A DNA stretch of 64,000 bases from Bacteroidota bacterium. Its GTDB lineage: Bacteria; Bacteroidota; Bacteroidia; Palsa-965. Positions 42,179 to 50,758 of this stretch are shown here, piece by piece. The notes beneath the pieces are model-generated. The model saw nothing but the letters and a program-made list of their open reading frames with translations. It was not told the DNA's origin and did not search any database. The stretch is from positions 1 to 64,000 of the forward strand of contig JADBYT010000002.1 in the NCBI GenBank assembly GCA_020402865.1, given 5' to 3'. Position 1 is the stretch's first letter. Each line of letters opens with the position of its first letter. Position numbers and translations under genes: made by a program.

Positions 42179-44272
42179 ATGAAAAGAATTATACTGTTCA
42201 GCGTATTTGCGCTTGGTTCGGTAGCTGCTTCAGCACAGTGTACCACTACCAATGCCACATCCTGCCAATGCCAGAACGCGCAGCAAACCAATTGCGACCT
42301 TTTACCCGATATTACAATATCGTGGCAAGGCATCAGCAACGGTGGTTACACAGAGTATTCGCAGAACTCAACCGACATGACGTACAATCAGGGCCCCAAT
42401 GCCGGTCGTTTGCGTGTAACGGGTTCTACGCCAAACATTGGCCATGGCCCGCTCACGGCACGTGGTGTGGACTCGCTGGGCTATCGCTGGTTCATTTGCG
42501 GAACAGATACATTTTCAATTTACGATCCGAACTCCACACAGCAGTTTACCTGCCCCAACGGGAATCCCTCTCCTCACCAGATCATTTTCCAGCGGATCTA
42601 TCACAAAAACGGTAATACCATGACTTACCGTGAAGAATCGGCCGGAACAATGACCTATCATCCCACTCACGGCCACAACCACGTGGATGCCTGGGGCGTG
42701 TTCACACTTCGCATCGAAGATCCGAACGATCCGAATCCCACTCACTGGCCTATTGTAGGTCAGGGTCAGAAAATGGGTTTTTGCCTTATGGATTACGGCC
42801 AGTGTGGCTCAAGCTCATACATTGGGCACTGCCGCGATACCAATACCGTATATAACAACGGTAACATCCTCATCAACTCAAATTTCCCCAACTGGGGCCT
42901 CGGCGGCGGACAGTACAACTGTTCGCAGGTTGAGCAGGGAATTTCATCGGGCTGGACGGATGTGTACGGTAAGCACCTCGACGGGATGTGGATTAATATT
43001 CCTCCCGGCACGTGCAACGGCAATTACTGGATTGTGGTAGAAGTTGATCCGAACAACAACTTCGTTGAAGAAGATGAAACCAACAATTACACCGCAGTAC
43101 CCGTAACGCTTACCCAGCAAAACAGCAGCAACCCGATCATTACTATTGCTGCAAACCGTAACCCGGTAATTTGTCCGGGCGAAAATATCACCCTCACTGC
43201 ATCGGCCGGCACCGCGTTCCTCTGGAGCAATGGCGCCACCACACAAAGCATCACCGTAAACCAGCCGGGCAACTATACCTGTCAGGTTACCACGTTCTGC
43301 GGCAGCGGCACAGCTGTATTTAATGTCTATGCCTCGGCAGTTGTAAACCAGCCCGTAGCGGCCGGCGATACCGCCTGTGTGAACACAACCATTACACTTA
43401 ACGCCAGCGGTCCCGGTACATTGAAATGGTATGATAACGGTGGTAATTTTGTGGGTACGGGCAGCAGCTTCATTACACCGCCCATCACCGCATCAACCAC
43501 ATTCTACGTTGAATCTGTAGTGTCGCAAACCGATACCACACATGCCACGCCCCACAACAAAAACATGGGTAGCGGAAGCAACGTAACCTCTGCTCAGTAC
43601 GAAATCTTCAACGTATTTACAGCAGCCACACTGCTTGATGTAAAAATCTACGCCAACGCTGCCGGAAACGTTACTATTCAGCTTCAGGACTCAACCGGCG
43701 CCATGCTGCAGTCGCAGGTAGCTACACTGGTAGCCGGCGAACAGCGCGTTACGCTCAATTTCAACCTTACACCCGGCAACAATTATCGTTTGGCCGCTAC
43801 CGGCACCAACCCCGGTCTTTTCCGCAACGATGGCGGTGTGAGCTACCCTTACGACCTGCCCGGCGTACTGCGCATTGTAAACTCATCGGCCGGTTTGGCA
43901 CGCTACTATTACTTCTACGACTGGAAAGTAGCCACCACCAACGAAACCTGCGCCAGCGTACAAACCGCAGTGCCGGTAACTATGGATCTCTGCCTCGGTC
44001 TTGGCGAAGATCCCGGCTTCCGCCAGTCGCTCAGCGTAGCACCCAACCCGAACAACGGTGTGTTTAACCTCAGTTTCAATGCCTACAACCGCAGCGATGT
44101 AGCTGTGTTTGTAACCGACCTCACTGGACGTGCGGTTTACAACGAAACCATGCAGGGCACACAGGGCAAAGTAATGCGCGAAATCAATCTCAACGGCCTT
44201 GCCAAAGGAGTATATATGCTTAATGTAGTGTACGAAGGCAAGTCGTATGTAGAGAAAGTAGTGATTGATTAA
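42179..44272 (+). CDS. Secreted lysyl-oxidase-like copper amine oxidase with Ig-like and T9SS domains
   Basis: 697 residues from the ATG at 42179 (signal peptide 1-20, MKRIILFSVF to SAQ; an upstream opening to 42080 is ignored). Residues about 38-305 match the lysyl oxidase family: a PDI opening, H161-PTHGHNH (H164, H166, H168: copper ligands), K198 in QKMGFCLMD and Y263 in GWTDVYGKHLDGMWI, the Lys and Tyr that in animal LOX form the LTQ cofactor, then VVEVDPNNNFVEEDETNNY. The family oxidises lysine side chains to aldehydes that crosslink proteins. Next come an Ig-like unit, a carbohydrate-binding-like sandwich (about 500-620) and a T9SS type A domain (LSVAPNPNNGVFNL). It is followed after 8 bp by a propeller gene. 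Confidence 0.9.
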   Translation: MKRIILFSVFALGSVAASAQCTTTNATSCQCQNAQQTNCDLLPDITISWQGISNGGYTEYSQNSTDMTYNQGPNAGRLRVTGSTPNIGHGPLTARGVDSLGYRWFICGTDTFSIYDPNSTQQFTCPNGNPSPHQIIFQRIYHKNGNTMTYREESAGTMTYHPTHGHNHVDAWGVFTLRIEDPNDPNPTHWPIVGQGQKMGFCLMDYGQCGSSSYIGHCRDTNTVYNNGNILINSNFPNWGLGGGQYNCSQVEQGISSGWTDVYGKHLDGMWINIPPGTCNGNYWIVVEVDPNNNFVEEDETNNYTAVPVTLTQQNSSNPIITIAANRNPVICPGENITLTASAGTAFLWSNGATTQSITVNQPGNYTCQVTTFCGSGTAVFNVYASAVVNQPVAAGDTACVNTTITLNASGPGTLKWYDNGGNFVGTGSSFITPPITASTTFYVESVVSQTDTTHATPHNKNMGSGSNVTSAQYEIFNVFTAATLLDVKIYANAAGNVTIQLQDSTGAMLQSQVATLVAGEQRVTLNFNLTPGNNYRLAATGTNPGLFRNDGGVSYPYDLPGVLRIVNSSAGLARYYYFYDWKVATTNETCASVQTAVPVTMDLCLGLGEDPGFRQSLSVAPNPNNGVFNLSFNAYNRSDVAVFVTDLTGRAVYNETMQGTQGKVMREINLNGLAKGVYMLNVVYEGKSYVEKVVID

Positions 44273-44280
44273 TTGCTCAG

Positions 44281-45522
44281 ATGAAATCATTCAAATACAG
44301 TTTACTGCTCCTGCTGGCACTGGCCTGCAGGAGCAGTTTGCTTTTTGGTCAGGCTTCGTGGACGATATACAATACCATCAACTCAGGACTGCCCGATGAT
44401 AATGTGCGCGCCATTGCAGTCGATCATCAGCAAGTAAAATGGATTGGCACTGATGCCGGGCTGGTAAAGTTTGATGGTACAAACTGGACCGTATTTAACA
44501 GCTCAAATTCGGCACTCCCCGACAACAGCGTGCGCACCATTGTGGTAGATGATACCAATGCCATCTGGATAGGCATGTTTCAGGGCGGGCTGGCTAAATT
44601 CGACGGGGTGTCGCAATGGCAAATCTGGAACACCGCCAACAGCGGCCTGCCCAACGATTTTGTGCGCGGCATTGCATTCGATACGTCGGGCTATCTCTGG
44701 CTGGCCACAAGTTCGGGGCTGGCGTATTACAACTGGAACAGCTGGCAGGTGTGGAATACGTCGAACTCTATTTTGTTTTCCGACAATATTTCAGGCATTG
44801 CCGTGGGGCCCACCAACCATAAATACCTCTGCACCATTAACGGTGGTTTTTATGATATTAACGATACAGGCTGGGTGATGTATTCGATTGCGCAGAACGG
44901 ATTGCCTGATAATTCGGCCGTGCGCGTAGTGCTCGATACCAACCAGACTCGCTGGTATGCATCGCCTGCGGCCGGGCTTATGCTCAACTACAATTTCAAT
45001 TACTGGACTTGGTACAATACACTTAATTCCGGCATAGGATCCAATGCGCTCACGGATGTCTGCATCGACTCGTTGCAGCGGAAATACTGCGCCACCATGC
45101 AGCGCGGCATTATACGGTTTACACCGCCCGCAGGCTGGACCATTTGGGATACGGCATCTACGCCTATACCTGATGAGTATGTGCAATGCGTGGCCAAAGA
45201 AAACAATGCGGTTACATGGGCCGGCACACGCATTGGCGGATTAGTGCGTATCGACGAAAACCCTACTTCAGTGCAAAGTATAAATGCACAAACGCAAGCC
45301 CTGCGCATTTATCCTAATCCGGCTTCGGCTGGCCGCATGGTAAGTTTGAGCGCACCGCTTGCTGCCGAAATTGACTTCTACAACAGTACCGGCCAGCTTG
45401 TAGCTTCACTCACCACACCCGACGGGCAGTTCCGGCTTCCCTCCGAACTCGGCGCAGGCATGTATATGACCGAAGTACGCTGCGAAAATCAAACATATCG
45501 TATGCAGCTTATTGTGTATTGA
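44281..45522 (+). CDS. T9SS-secreted protein with Reg_prop-type propeller repeats
   Basis: 413 residues, ATG start, 8 bp after the lysyl-oxidase-like gene. Signal peptide 1-24. Residues about 28-320 are repeats of about 45 residues with [30 protein letters not shown] and DTNAIWIGM, the pattern of two-component-regulator propellers (Reg_prop) but here without the kinase or Y_Y_Y domains found in hybrid sensors. T9SS type A domain from about 335 ([16 protein letters not shown] to YRMQLIVY). Likely a secreted propeller used for binding. Probably in one transcript with the preceding and the following genes. Confidence 0.88.
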   Translation: MKSFKYSLLLLLALACRSSLLFGQASWTIYNTINSGLPDDNVRAIAVDHQQVKWIGTDAGLVKFDGTNWTVFNSSNSALPDNSVRTIVVDDTNAIWIGMFQGGLAKFDGVSQWQIWNTANSGLPNDFVRGIAFDTSGYLWLATSSGLAYYNWNSWQVWNTSNSILFSDNISGIAVGPTNHKYLCTINGGFYDINDTGWVMYSIAQNGLPDNSAVRVVLDTNQTRWYASPAAGLMLNYNFNYWTWYNTLNSGIGSNALTDVCIDSLQRKYCATMQRGIIRFTPPAGWTIWDTASTPIPDEYVQCVAKENNAVTWAGTRIGGLVRIDENPTSVQSINAQTQALRIYPNPASAGRMVSLSAPLAAEIDFYNSTGQLVASLTTPDGQFRLPSELGAGMYMTEVRCENQTYRMQLIVY

Positions 45523-45587
45523 GCATTGCTCCACTGCATGGCCTGTATGCACACATGTTGTATTTTTCGCGCATCAAGCACTCCGCT

Positions 45588-46052
45588 ATGAAGGCCATTC
45601 CGCAATACATCCGGCACATACTTCTTTACGGCGTTTCACTGGCGCTGCTGGTGATGCTGCTCAAATGGATGCAGTGGAAATTCCTCATCATCGACCACTC
45701 AACCGAAATATATGTGGGACTGATTGCCGTGTTTTTTACCCTGCTCGGCATCTGGGTGGCAAAACAGCTTACCCGCCCCAAAGTGCAAACCGTGGTGGTG
45801 GAAAAAGAAGTACTTGTTTCGGACCCGCCGCAGCGCAATGAGGAGGAACTGAAAAAACTCGGCCTGAGTGCGCGAGAAACGGAAGTGCTAGAACTTATCG
45901 CCAAAGGAAACAGCAATGCCGAAATTGCCGCACAGCTTTTTCTCTCGGTAAGCACCGTGAAAACACACGTCTCCAACCTGTTCGTGAAAATGGATGTGAA
46001 AAGCCGCACACAAGCTATCGAAAAAGCCAAACGTCTGAAAATCATTGTGTAG
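45588..46052 (+). CDS. Membrane-tethered LuxR-type transcription regulator
   Basis: 154 residues from the ATG at 45588; in-frame ATG (45555) and TTG (45519) starts exist upstream, but [15 protein letters not shown] is the usual beginning in relatives and a TATTTTTC box lies at 45560-45567. Two helices (about 8-32, 43-62), then a Val/Glu-rich linker and a LuxR/NarL helix-turn-helix (about 90-150: [37 protein letters not shown]). There is no receiver domain, so the signal must come through the membrane or be intrinsic. It lies 65 bp after the propeller gene and may read out the surface function coded just before. Confidence 0.85.
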   Translation: MKAIPQYIRHILLYGVSLALLVMLLKWMQWKFLIIDHSTEIYVGLIAVFFTLLGIWVAKQLTRPKVQTVVVEKEVLVSDPPQRNEEELKKLGLSARETEVLELIAKGNSNAEIAAQLFLSVSTVKTHVSNLFVKMDVKSRTQAIEKAKRLKIIV

Positions 46053-46165
46053 TTGTGCAGGCAGGATAAAAATAGTACCCGGCTCATACCCGTTTTGGTA
46101 CTAAAGTATGAGTGGTTTCTGACTGTACAACTGCATTATTGCAGCAAATCAAACTCAAACCTGAA

Positions 46166-46684
46166 ATGAAAAAAATTGCACTCGTTTACGGATTAATTGC
46201 CGGCGCCATTTTCTTTGCAAATATCGTTGTGCTCATCAGTCTCATGCACAACAATCCCAAGTATGAAGGAAGCCTTCTTGTGGGCTATACCATAATTGTA
46301 CTCACATTTTCGCTCATTTTCTTTGGCGTAAAAAATTACCGCGATAAGTTGTCCAACGGAATCATAAGTTTTGGTAAGGCATTTAAACTTGGTCTTTTCA
46401 TCATGCTTATTGCCTCTACTATTTACGTATTAACATGGGTAATTGGCAGTTCCATTTTCGTGCCCGATTTTATGGAACGATACTCAGAAAGCGTAATTGC
46501 CGAAGCCACCAAAACCGGGCAGGATGTAGCGGCCGTAACCAAGGAAATGGAAGAGTTTAAAGCGATGTACAAAAATCCGTTGTTTATGATGATGATGACT
46601 TACCTCGAAGTATTGCCAGCGGGTTTGCTTATTTCGTTGGTGAGTGCGTTGATGTTGAAACGTAAGACGAAACAGGCTGCATGA
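46166..46684 (+). CDS. DUF4199 membrane protein
   Basis: 172 residues from the ATG at 46166 (opening extends to 46112 without matching the family start). Four helices (about 5-27, 38-60, 74-98, 140-163), with a loop after the third helix that contains a Glu/Lys-rich stretch (AVTKEMEEFKAMYKN). Length, layout and the KKIALVYGLIAG beginning fit DUF4199, an integral-membrane family of Bacteroidota with no known function. It is convergent with the LytTR regulator gene, 77 bp away, with an imperfect hairpin (46726-46748) in between. Confidence 0.82.
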   Translation: MKKIALVYGLIAGAIFFANIVVLISLMHNNPKYEGSLLVGYTIIVLTFSLIFFGVKNYRDKLSNGIISFGKAFKLGLFIMLIASTIYVLTWVIGSSIFVPDFMERYSESVIAEATKTGQDVAAVTKEMEEFKAMYKNPLFMMMMTYLEVLPAGLLISLVSALMLKRKTKQAA

Positions 46685-46761
46685 GGTATATACAATCTGT
46701 TTGTTAACGTGTAGTACGGCTAAGGTTATTCCCGATCGGGGTGAATAATGATGTTCTTCCC

Positions 46762-47460
46762 TCACTGCTTAAACTCGGCCGCAAATGCCCGCGAGGCATG
46801 AATTTCCATGCCGTTGAGCAACACAAAAGTTAAGCCGCGGCCGCTTCGCCTGATGGTTTGAATGTGATTGCGGTTTACGAGCTGGCTGCGGTTTATTTTG
46901 AGGAAATGATGTTCGGGAAGTTCGGACTGAAGGCGTTTGAGGGTGATGAACTTGAGCACCTTTTTATCGCGGAAGTAATAGCACACGAAATTCCCGTCGG
47001 ATTCGAGCAAATACACTTCCGATAAATCCGTGAGGTAATGCTGTGTGCCCGACTGTAGCATGATTCGTGTTTTGCTGAGGTCTTTCGAGGCCGATTCCTG
47101 CTGTTTTTGAAGCAGCCGGGCTATACATTTTTCGAGCCTGTCCTGCTGTACGGGTTTCAACAGGTAATCCACGGCATCGGTCTCGAAAGCCTGCAGGGCA
47201 AACTGATCGTAAGCCGTGCAGAAAACCACATGGGGCAGGTAACTCAGTCGCTTGAGCAGCTCGAACCCGTTGTGCGGCGGTATTTCTATATCGAGAAAAA
47301 TTACATCAGGCCTGTAAGCGGCAATCATTTTCTCCGCCTCATCAGTCTGCGTGGCAATACCTGCAATTTCGATTTCCGTATAGGCGCGCAGCAGATCGGC
47401 CATTTCTTCGCGGGCCGGACGTTCATCGTCAATTATTATTGCGCGAAGTTTATGAAGCAT
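46762..47460 (-). CDS. LytTR-family response regulator
   Basis: 232 residues, ATG start. Receiver domain 1-120 with D11-D12, phosphoacceptor D57 in FLDIEIPPHNGFELL, T81-A in FCTAYD and K102 in LLKPV; LytTR DNA-binding domain about 130-232 (MLQSGTQHYLTDLSEVYLLE, FLKINRSQLVNRNHI). It pairs with the histidine kinase whose reading frame overlaps its start by 11 bp. It binds direct-repeat sites upstream of targets, typically cell-surface genes. Given the location at the end of the cytochrome/copper-oxygenase operon, self-regulation of that operon is likely (inference). Confidence 0.95.
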   Translation of the reverse strand: MLHKLRAIIIDDERPAREEMADLLRAYTEIEIAGIATQTDEAEKMIAAYRPDVIFLDIEIPPHNGFELLKRLSYLPHVVFCTAYDQFALQAFETDAVDYLLKPVQQDRLEKCIARLLQKQQESASKDLSKTRIMLQSGTQHYLTDLSEVYLLESDGNFVCYYFRDKKVLKFITLKRLQSELPEHHFLKINRSQLVNRNHIQTIRRSGRGLTFVLLNGMEIHASRAFAAEFKQ

Positions 47461-48499
47461 ACAAAGGATGTTTTATAACCACCTGAACCATAGGCCCGGC
47501 AAGTTCCCGAATGGAAACAGAATCGGTTTCGGGTGTAACGTTATTTAAAAGCGCGTCTATGCTTTTCAGCCCGAAACCCGGTTCAATACCTTCGAGCTTC
47601 CCCGTGTTTTCAACTACAATGAGAATATGTTCTTTCTCCTGTGTAATGCGGATGCCGATTAATCCCGAGCCGGTAATTTTTGATATTCCGTGTTTGATGG
47701 CGTTTTCAACCGTATTCAACAGCACAAACGGAATGATGAAATTGCCGCCCACACCTTCATCGACAGAAATCGAATAATTTAAACGCTCATCGAATCTGAT
47801 TTTTTCGATTTCAAGATATTGACTCACAATACTGATTTCATCGTCGAAGCGGCGTTTTATCGCACTGTCGGTTAAGTTGTAGCGAAGTATATTACTCAGT
47901 TTATCCAATGCCCCGGGTGAACTCTGGTGGTTGTTTTTTACCAGCCAGCGAATCGTATTCAATGTATTGAACATGAAATGCGGGTTGAGCTTGGATACCA
48001 TATTTTCGTACTGCAACCGCTGAACCAATTTTTCCTGCTCCAGCAACTTGTTGCGTAGCTGGTGCTGGGCCTCAATGTATTTGTAAAAATGAAACAGGAG
48101 GAACCAGGGAATGACTTCCACCACATTCTCAATAACGATAACCAGATTAATGCCAATTAGCGAGCCGTTCGACTTCCCGGCCAACGTTTCGAGTTCCTGC
48201 TTCACCGAAGGATCAACCTGAATTACCACAACCTGATAAACTGCCAGACTCAGAAAACACCCGATTGTACATACCAGAATCGACTTTCGGATATTCGTAT
48301 AGTCGTGCTTTCGCCAACGCAGTATTTCGCGATACGCCGATGAGATTGCCACACCCAGAATGCAGATCAGCAACACATAATCCCACGGAAAAAATTCATC
48401 CATTCCGGCCAGATAGCCCGGCACAATACGATACATACCGAATAAAATCCAGTACAGCGTATTGATCAGATAGAATTTGCGGTTACGTGCTATACTCAT
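47450..48499 (-). CDS. LytS-type sensor histidine kinase
   Basis: 349 residues, ATG start. Four helices between residues 12 and 140, a coiled-coil region (145-168) and a His_kinase domain with the phosphoacceptor H174 in LNPHFMFNTLNTIRWL, followed by a HATPase region with LLNTVENAIKHGISK. No extracytoplasmic sensor domain of note; the four helices with short loops suggest sensing in or near the membrane. The stop overlaps the LytTR regulator start by 11 bp, indicating translational coupling, and the start lies 26 bp after the beta-barrel gene, so it belongs to the operon that begins with the cytochrome lipoprotein at 50594. Confidence 0.95.
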   Translation of the reverse strand: MSIARNRKFYLINTLYWILFGMYRIVPGYLAGMDEFFPWDYVLLICILGVAISSAYREILRWRKHDYTNIRKSILVCTIGCFLSLAVYQVVVIQVDPSVKQELETLAGKSNGSLIGINLVIVIENVVEVIPWFLLFHFYKYIEAQHQLRNKLLEQEKLVQRLQYENMVSKLNPHFMFNTLNTIRWLVKNNHQSSPGALDKLSNILRYNLTDSAIKRRFDDEISIVSQYLEIEKIRFDERLNYSISVDEGVGGNFIIPFVLLNTVENAIKHGISKITGSGLIGIRITQEKEHILIVVENTGKLEGIEPGFGLKSIDALLNNVTPETDSVSIRELAGPMVQVVIKHPLYAS

Positions 48500-48525
48500 T
48501 CATGCAAATATATCGGCAAAGCCGG

Positions 48526-49143
48526 TTACAAATGCCAGCGAACTCCTATACCTGCCACCGAAAAACTGGCTCCGAGCGGAACATCGCTGCTAAACCAGTT
48601 GCGAATGACAATCACATTGCCGTTTACAAACACATCGAGCGGTAATTTGGTGAAGCGATAGCCCAACTCGGCCTGCGGCCGAATAATTTGCCGGGTATAG
48701 ATAAACTTGCCGGGATAAGTCATTGCCACCCATTTTTCGCCATTGTATTTATAAACCAGGTCAGCGCGCCTTGCCTGTTGCATGCCCAGGCCAATTTCCC
48801 AGCCCCCATAAAAGCCTTTGAACAGGCGATAATTTCCGCCAATGGTTAAATTGAACTGAAAACTTTCATCGACCAGCGTGTTTTTGTGAAACCCGATTTC
48901 GATTCCCGCATAGGTGCGCCTGTTGTGTCTGACTTTGAAATTGTAGTCGGCCGAAGCATAGAAATAGGGATGAAGCACATTAAACACCTTATTCTCCACC
49001 CCAATTACTTTCACAAGATTGAAGTTTCGCGTTTCGGAAATTCCGGCTTCAAAGCTCCATTTCCCGGAAAATTGTTTTTCCGAATCCTGCGCATTTACCG
49101 CACTGGCAAAAGCAAGGAATGCCATACACAATATTTTTTTCAT
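48526..49143 (-). CDS. Small outer-membrane beta-barrel protein
   Basis: 205 residues from the ATG at 49143 (a GTG directly before it is ignored). Signal peptide 1-18 (ends VNAQ). The mature protein is a chain of amphipathic strands rich in Tyr, Phe and Gly (FEAGISETRNFNL, YAGIEIGFHKN, YRLFKGFYGGWEIGLGM, ELGYRF) ending in aromatic/hydrophobic VRWHL, typical of an 8-stranded barrel. No known family was identified. It lies 5 bp after the copper oxygenase gene and 26 bp before the kinase gene. It could be a channel or anchor for the two lipoproteins in this operon (inference). Confidence 0.75.
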   Translation of the reverse strand: MKKILCMAFLAFASAVNAQDSEKQFSGKWSFEAGISETRNFNLVKVIGVENKVFNVLHPYFYASADYNFKVRHNRRTYAGIEIGFHKNTLVDESFQFNLTIGGNYRLFKGFYGGWEIGLGMQQARRADLVYKYNGEKWVAMTYPGKFIYTRQIIRPQAELGYRFTKLPLDVFVNGNVIVIRNWFSSDVPLGASFSVAGIGVRWHL

Positions 49144-49148
49144 CACGT

Positions 49149-50090
49149 TCAGGGATTGAAGTAATAGTAAAACAGGTAATTCATCTCGTCTTCGCTGGTT
49201 ACACCATAACTCACCGTGTTGCCGGTTTCATTACGGTAGGTAACAATGGTGCGCAGTCCCTGCCCGGCTTCGAGTATGAGCGGAGTGTTTATGAAATAAC
49301 CCACTTCCGGGTGCTGATAATCGTAGCTCGTGAGAATGATTTCCCCATCGCGCGGGCCGCCCACAATCTGTACTTTAAATTCCTGCCCGCGTTTGTGGTA
49401 GTGCGGTGTCATGAGCACAATTTGCGTGCGTCTCGTAAACAGCTCTTCGGTGGTAATGGTGGTGGTGGCATTGGGCGGAAGGCTGAACGACTCGTTGCCC
49501 AGCACACCGTTTTCCACAATCTGCTGAACCTGATTTCGCGGCAGCGTGTACAGGTTGCAATACACTTCACCGAAACGGGTGTTGTCGGTGCGGTTGAAGT
49601 AATGCGAATTGCAAAGAATTTTCATGTCGGCCGGCATACGCAAACCATAGCCTGGCGGAAGTGCCAGGGTATATTCCGAACTCTGTGCTTCGTACAGAAT
49701 GAAATCACGATTTACCGTCGATAACAAATTGAACGTGCCGTCGAAATTGTTCTGATCGTACATCACATCCGGTTCGGGCAGTGGAAAATTCCCGTCCGAA
49801 TAAAGGGTACTGAGTACAAAATGATGTGTGCCCGAACGGCATTTGCTTGTAATCCGGTTCACGAAAATTTCTTCGCTGTTGTGCAGGTCGCGGCGAATGA
49901 AAATTTCGCGCTCGAAATTGGCCGGAATCGGAAACGGCTCGATATGCAGTTGATAACCGCTGTCGGCTGGCAATGGTGCCAGACCTGTCCAGGCCGGAAT
50001 ATCGTTCGGGTCGTAATCGACTGTTTTTTTGCAGGAGCCGGCAAGCAACAGTATTGTGCCGCCAAGCAACAATAAATTTTTCATGTGCAT
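49149..50090 (-). CDS. Lipoprotein of the copper type II (PHM/DBM-like) monooxygenase fold
   Basis: 313 residues from the ATG at 50090 (or 50084). Lipobox at LLLAGSC (C20). All six copper ligands known from peptidylglycine hydroxylating monooxygenase can be placed: H89-H90 in SGTHHFVL and H163 in CNSHYFN (CuH site), H230 and H232 in TPHYHKRG and M303 in TSEDEMNYLF (CuM site). The spacings (73, 67 and 71 residues) are close to those in PHM (64, 70 and 70, from H108 to H172, H172 to H242, H244 to M314). The family hydroxylates C-H bonds with O2 and two one-electron donations from ascorbate. The disulfide pattern of animal PHM is largely missing. Substrate unknown. It lies 6 bp after the cytochrome-like gene. 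Confidence 0.85.
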   Translation of the reverse strand: MHMKNLLLLGGTILLLAGSCKKTVDYDPNDIPAWTGLAPLPADSGYQLHIEPFPIPANFEREIFIRRDLHNSEEIFVNRITSKCRSGTHHFVLSTLYSDGNFPLPEPDVMYDQNNFDGTFNLLSTVNRDFILYEAQSSEYTLALPPGYGLRMPADMKILCNSHYFNRTDNTRFGEVYCNLYTLPRNQVQQIVENGVLGNESFSLPPNATTTITTEELFTRRTQIVLMTPHYHKRGQEFKVQIVGGPRDGEIILTSYDYQHPEVGYFINTPLILEAGQGLRTIVTYRNETGNTVSYGVTSEDEMNYLFYYYFNP

Positions 50091-50096
50091 TGATGA

Positions 50097-50594
50097 TTAA
50101 TGTGCGTGTAGTAATCGGTAATCGGCCACCACACCTGTGCGCGGTGCTCCGGCAGCAATCCATTGCCGTATAAATTCGATTTCATTACCCGTGAGCGGGT
50201 TGGCTCCCAACGGCATTTCGTTTCCGAAATGAAATTGCGGAAAAGCATTCCAGTTTACCTTATGATACAGAAAACTGCTGTCGGGCACACCCGGTTTCAC
50301 TAATGTTAAACCGCTGTCGAGGGCTTGCGTATTGCGCGGAACCACGTTCACCAGTCGTTCGTAAACATCGCCCCCTTCGAGCACTAATCCGTGCTGCTGG
50401 TTGGTGGCTTGTGCAGCACTGTGGCAGCCCGATGTGCTGCAGTTGTGCTTGAAAATATGCTGTTTCATATTTTCGAAACTCGCCAGATTGGGATCAACAG
50501 TTTCCGCGGGCTCTGCAGACTCGCGTTTGCAGCCATTCAACACACTAAGGGAAATAACTCCGGTAAACAAAATCAGATTCAGGACTACACGCAT
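50097..50594 (-). CDS. c-type cytochrome-like lipoprotein (CX4CH heme motif)
   Basis: 165 residues from the ATG at 50594 (the frame opens to 50711, but the lipoprotein signal MRVVLNLILFTGV to LNGC22 starts here). The mature part has C52-STSG-C57-H58, a CX4CH heme-attachment motif, with M127 in GNEMPLG as a possible sixth ligand, plus LVKPGVPDSSFLYHKV and EIEFIRQWIAAGAP, all of which fit the planctomycete-type cytochrome (PSCyt1) family. CX4CH is unusual but known in that family; heme attachment is therefore likely, not certain. It is the first gene of the operon with the copper oxygenase-like protein, the barrel and the LytS/LytTR pair, and could feed electrons to the copper enzyme. Confidence 0.82.
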   Translation of the reverse strand: MRVVLNLILFTGVISLSVLNGCKRESAEPAETVDPNLASFENMKQHIFKHNCSTSGCHSAAQATNQQHGLVLEGGDVYERLVNVVPRNTQALDSGLTLVKPGVPDSSFLYHKVNWNAFPQFHFGNEMPLGANPLTGNEIEFIRQWIAAGAPRTGVVADYRLLHAH

Positions 50595-50693
50595 GGCAAT
50601 GAATTTTGAATCAAAACTAATCAGGCCATACGGCAAGGCATGACACATCTTGATAAACCGGAAAAATACTTGACGAACGGAACACAAAATACA

Positions 50694-50725
50694 AACCGGC
50701 CCTGACAGCATCGTCAGGGCCGGTT
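50694..50725 (-). terminator. Intrinsic terminator after the SprB/PKD gene
   Basis: 13-bp perfect stem aaccggccctgac (50694-50706) with its complement (50713-50725), loop agcatc; on the minus strand it is followed by TGTATTTTG. It sits 34 bp after the stop of the minus-strand gene ending at 50759 and upstream of the cytochrome operon, insulating it. Confidence 0.85.
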
Positions 50726-50758
50726 CAAATTAACGGCGTGTTCCGTTTTTCTGGTTCT

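Noticed and set aside
46726-46748. Hairpin ttattcccgatcggggtgaa as a terminator
   Set aside because: The stem is interrupted and there is no T-run, so it is not called; it may still be a weak bidirectional end.
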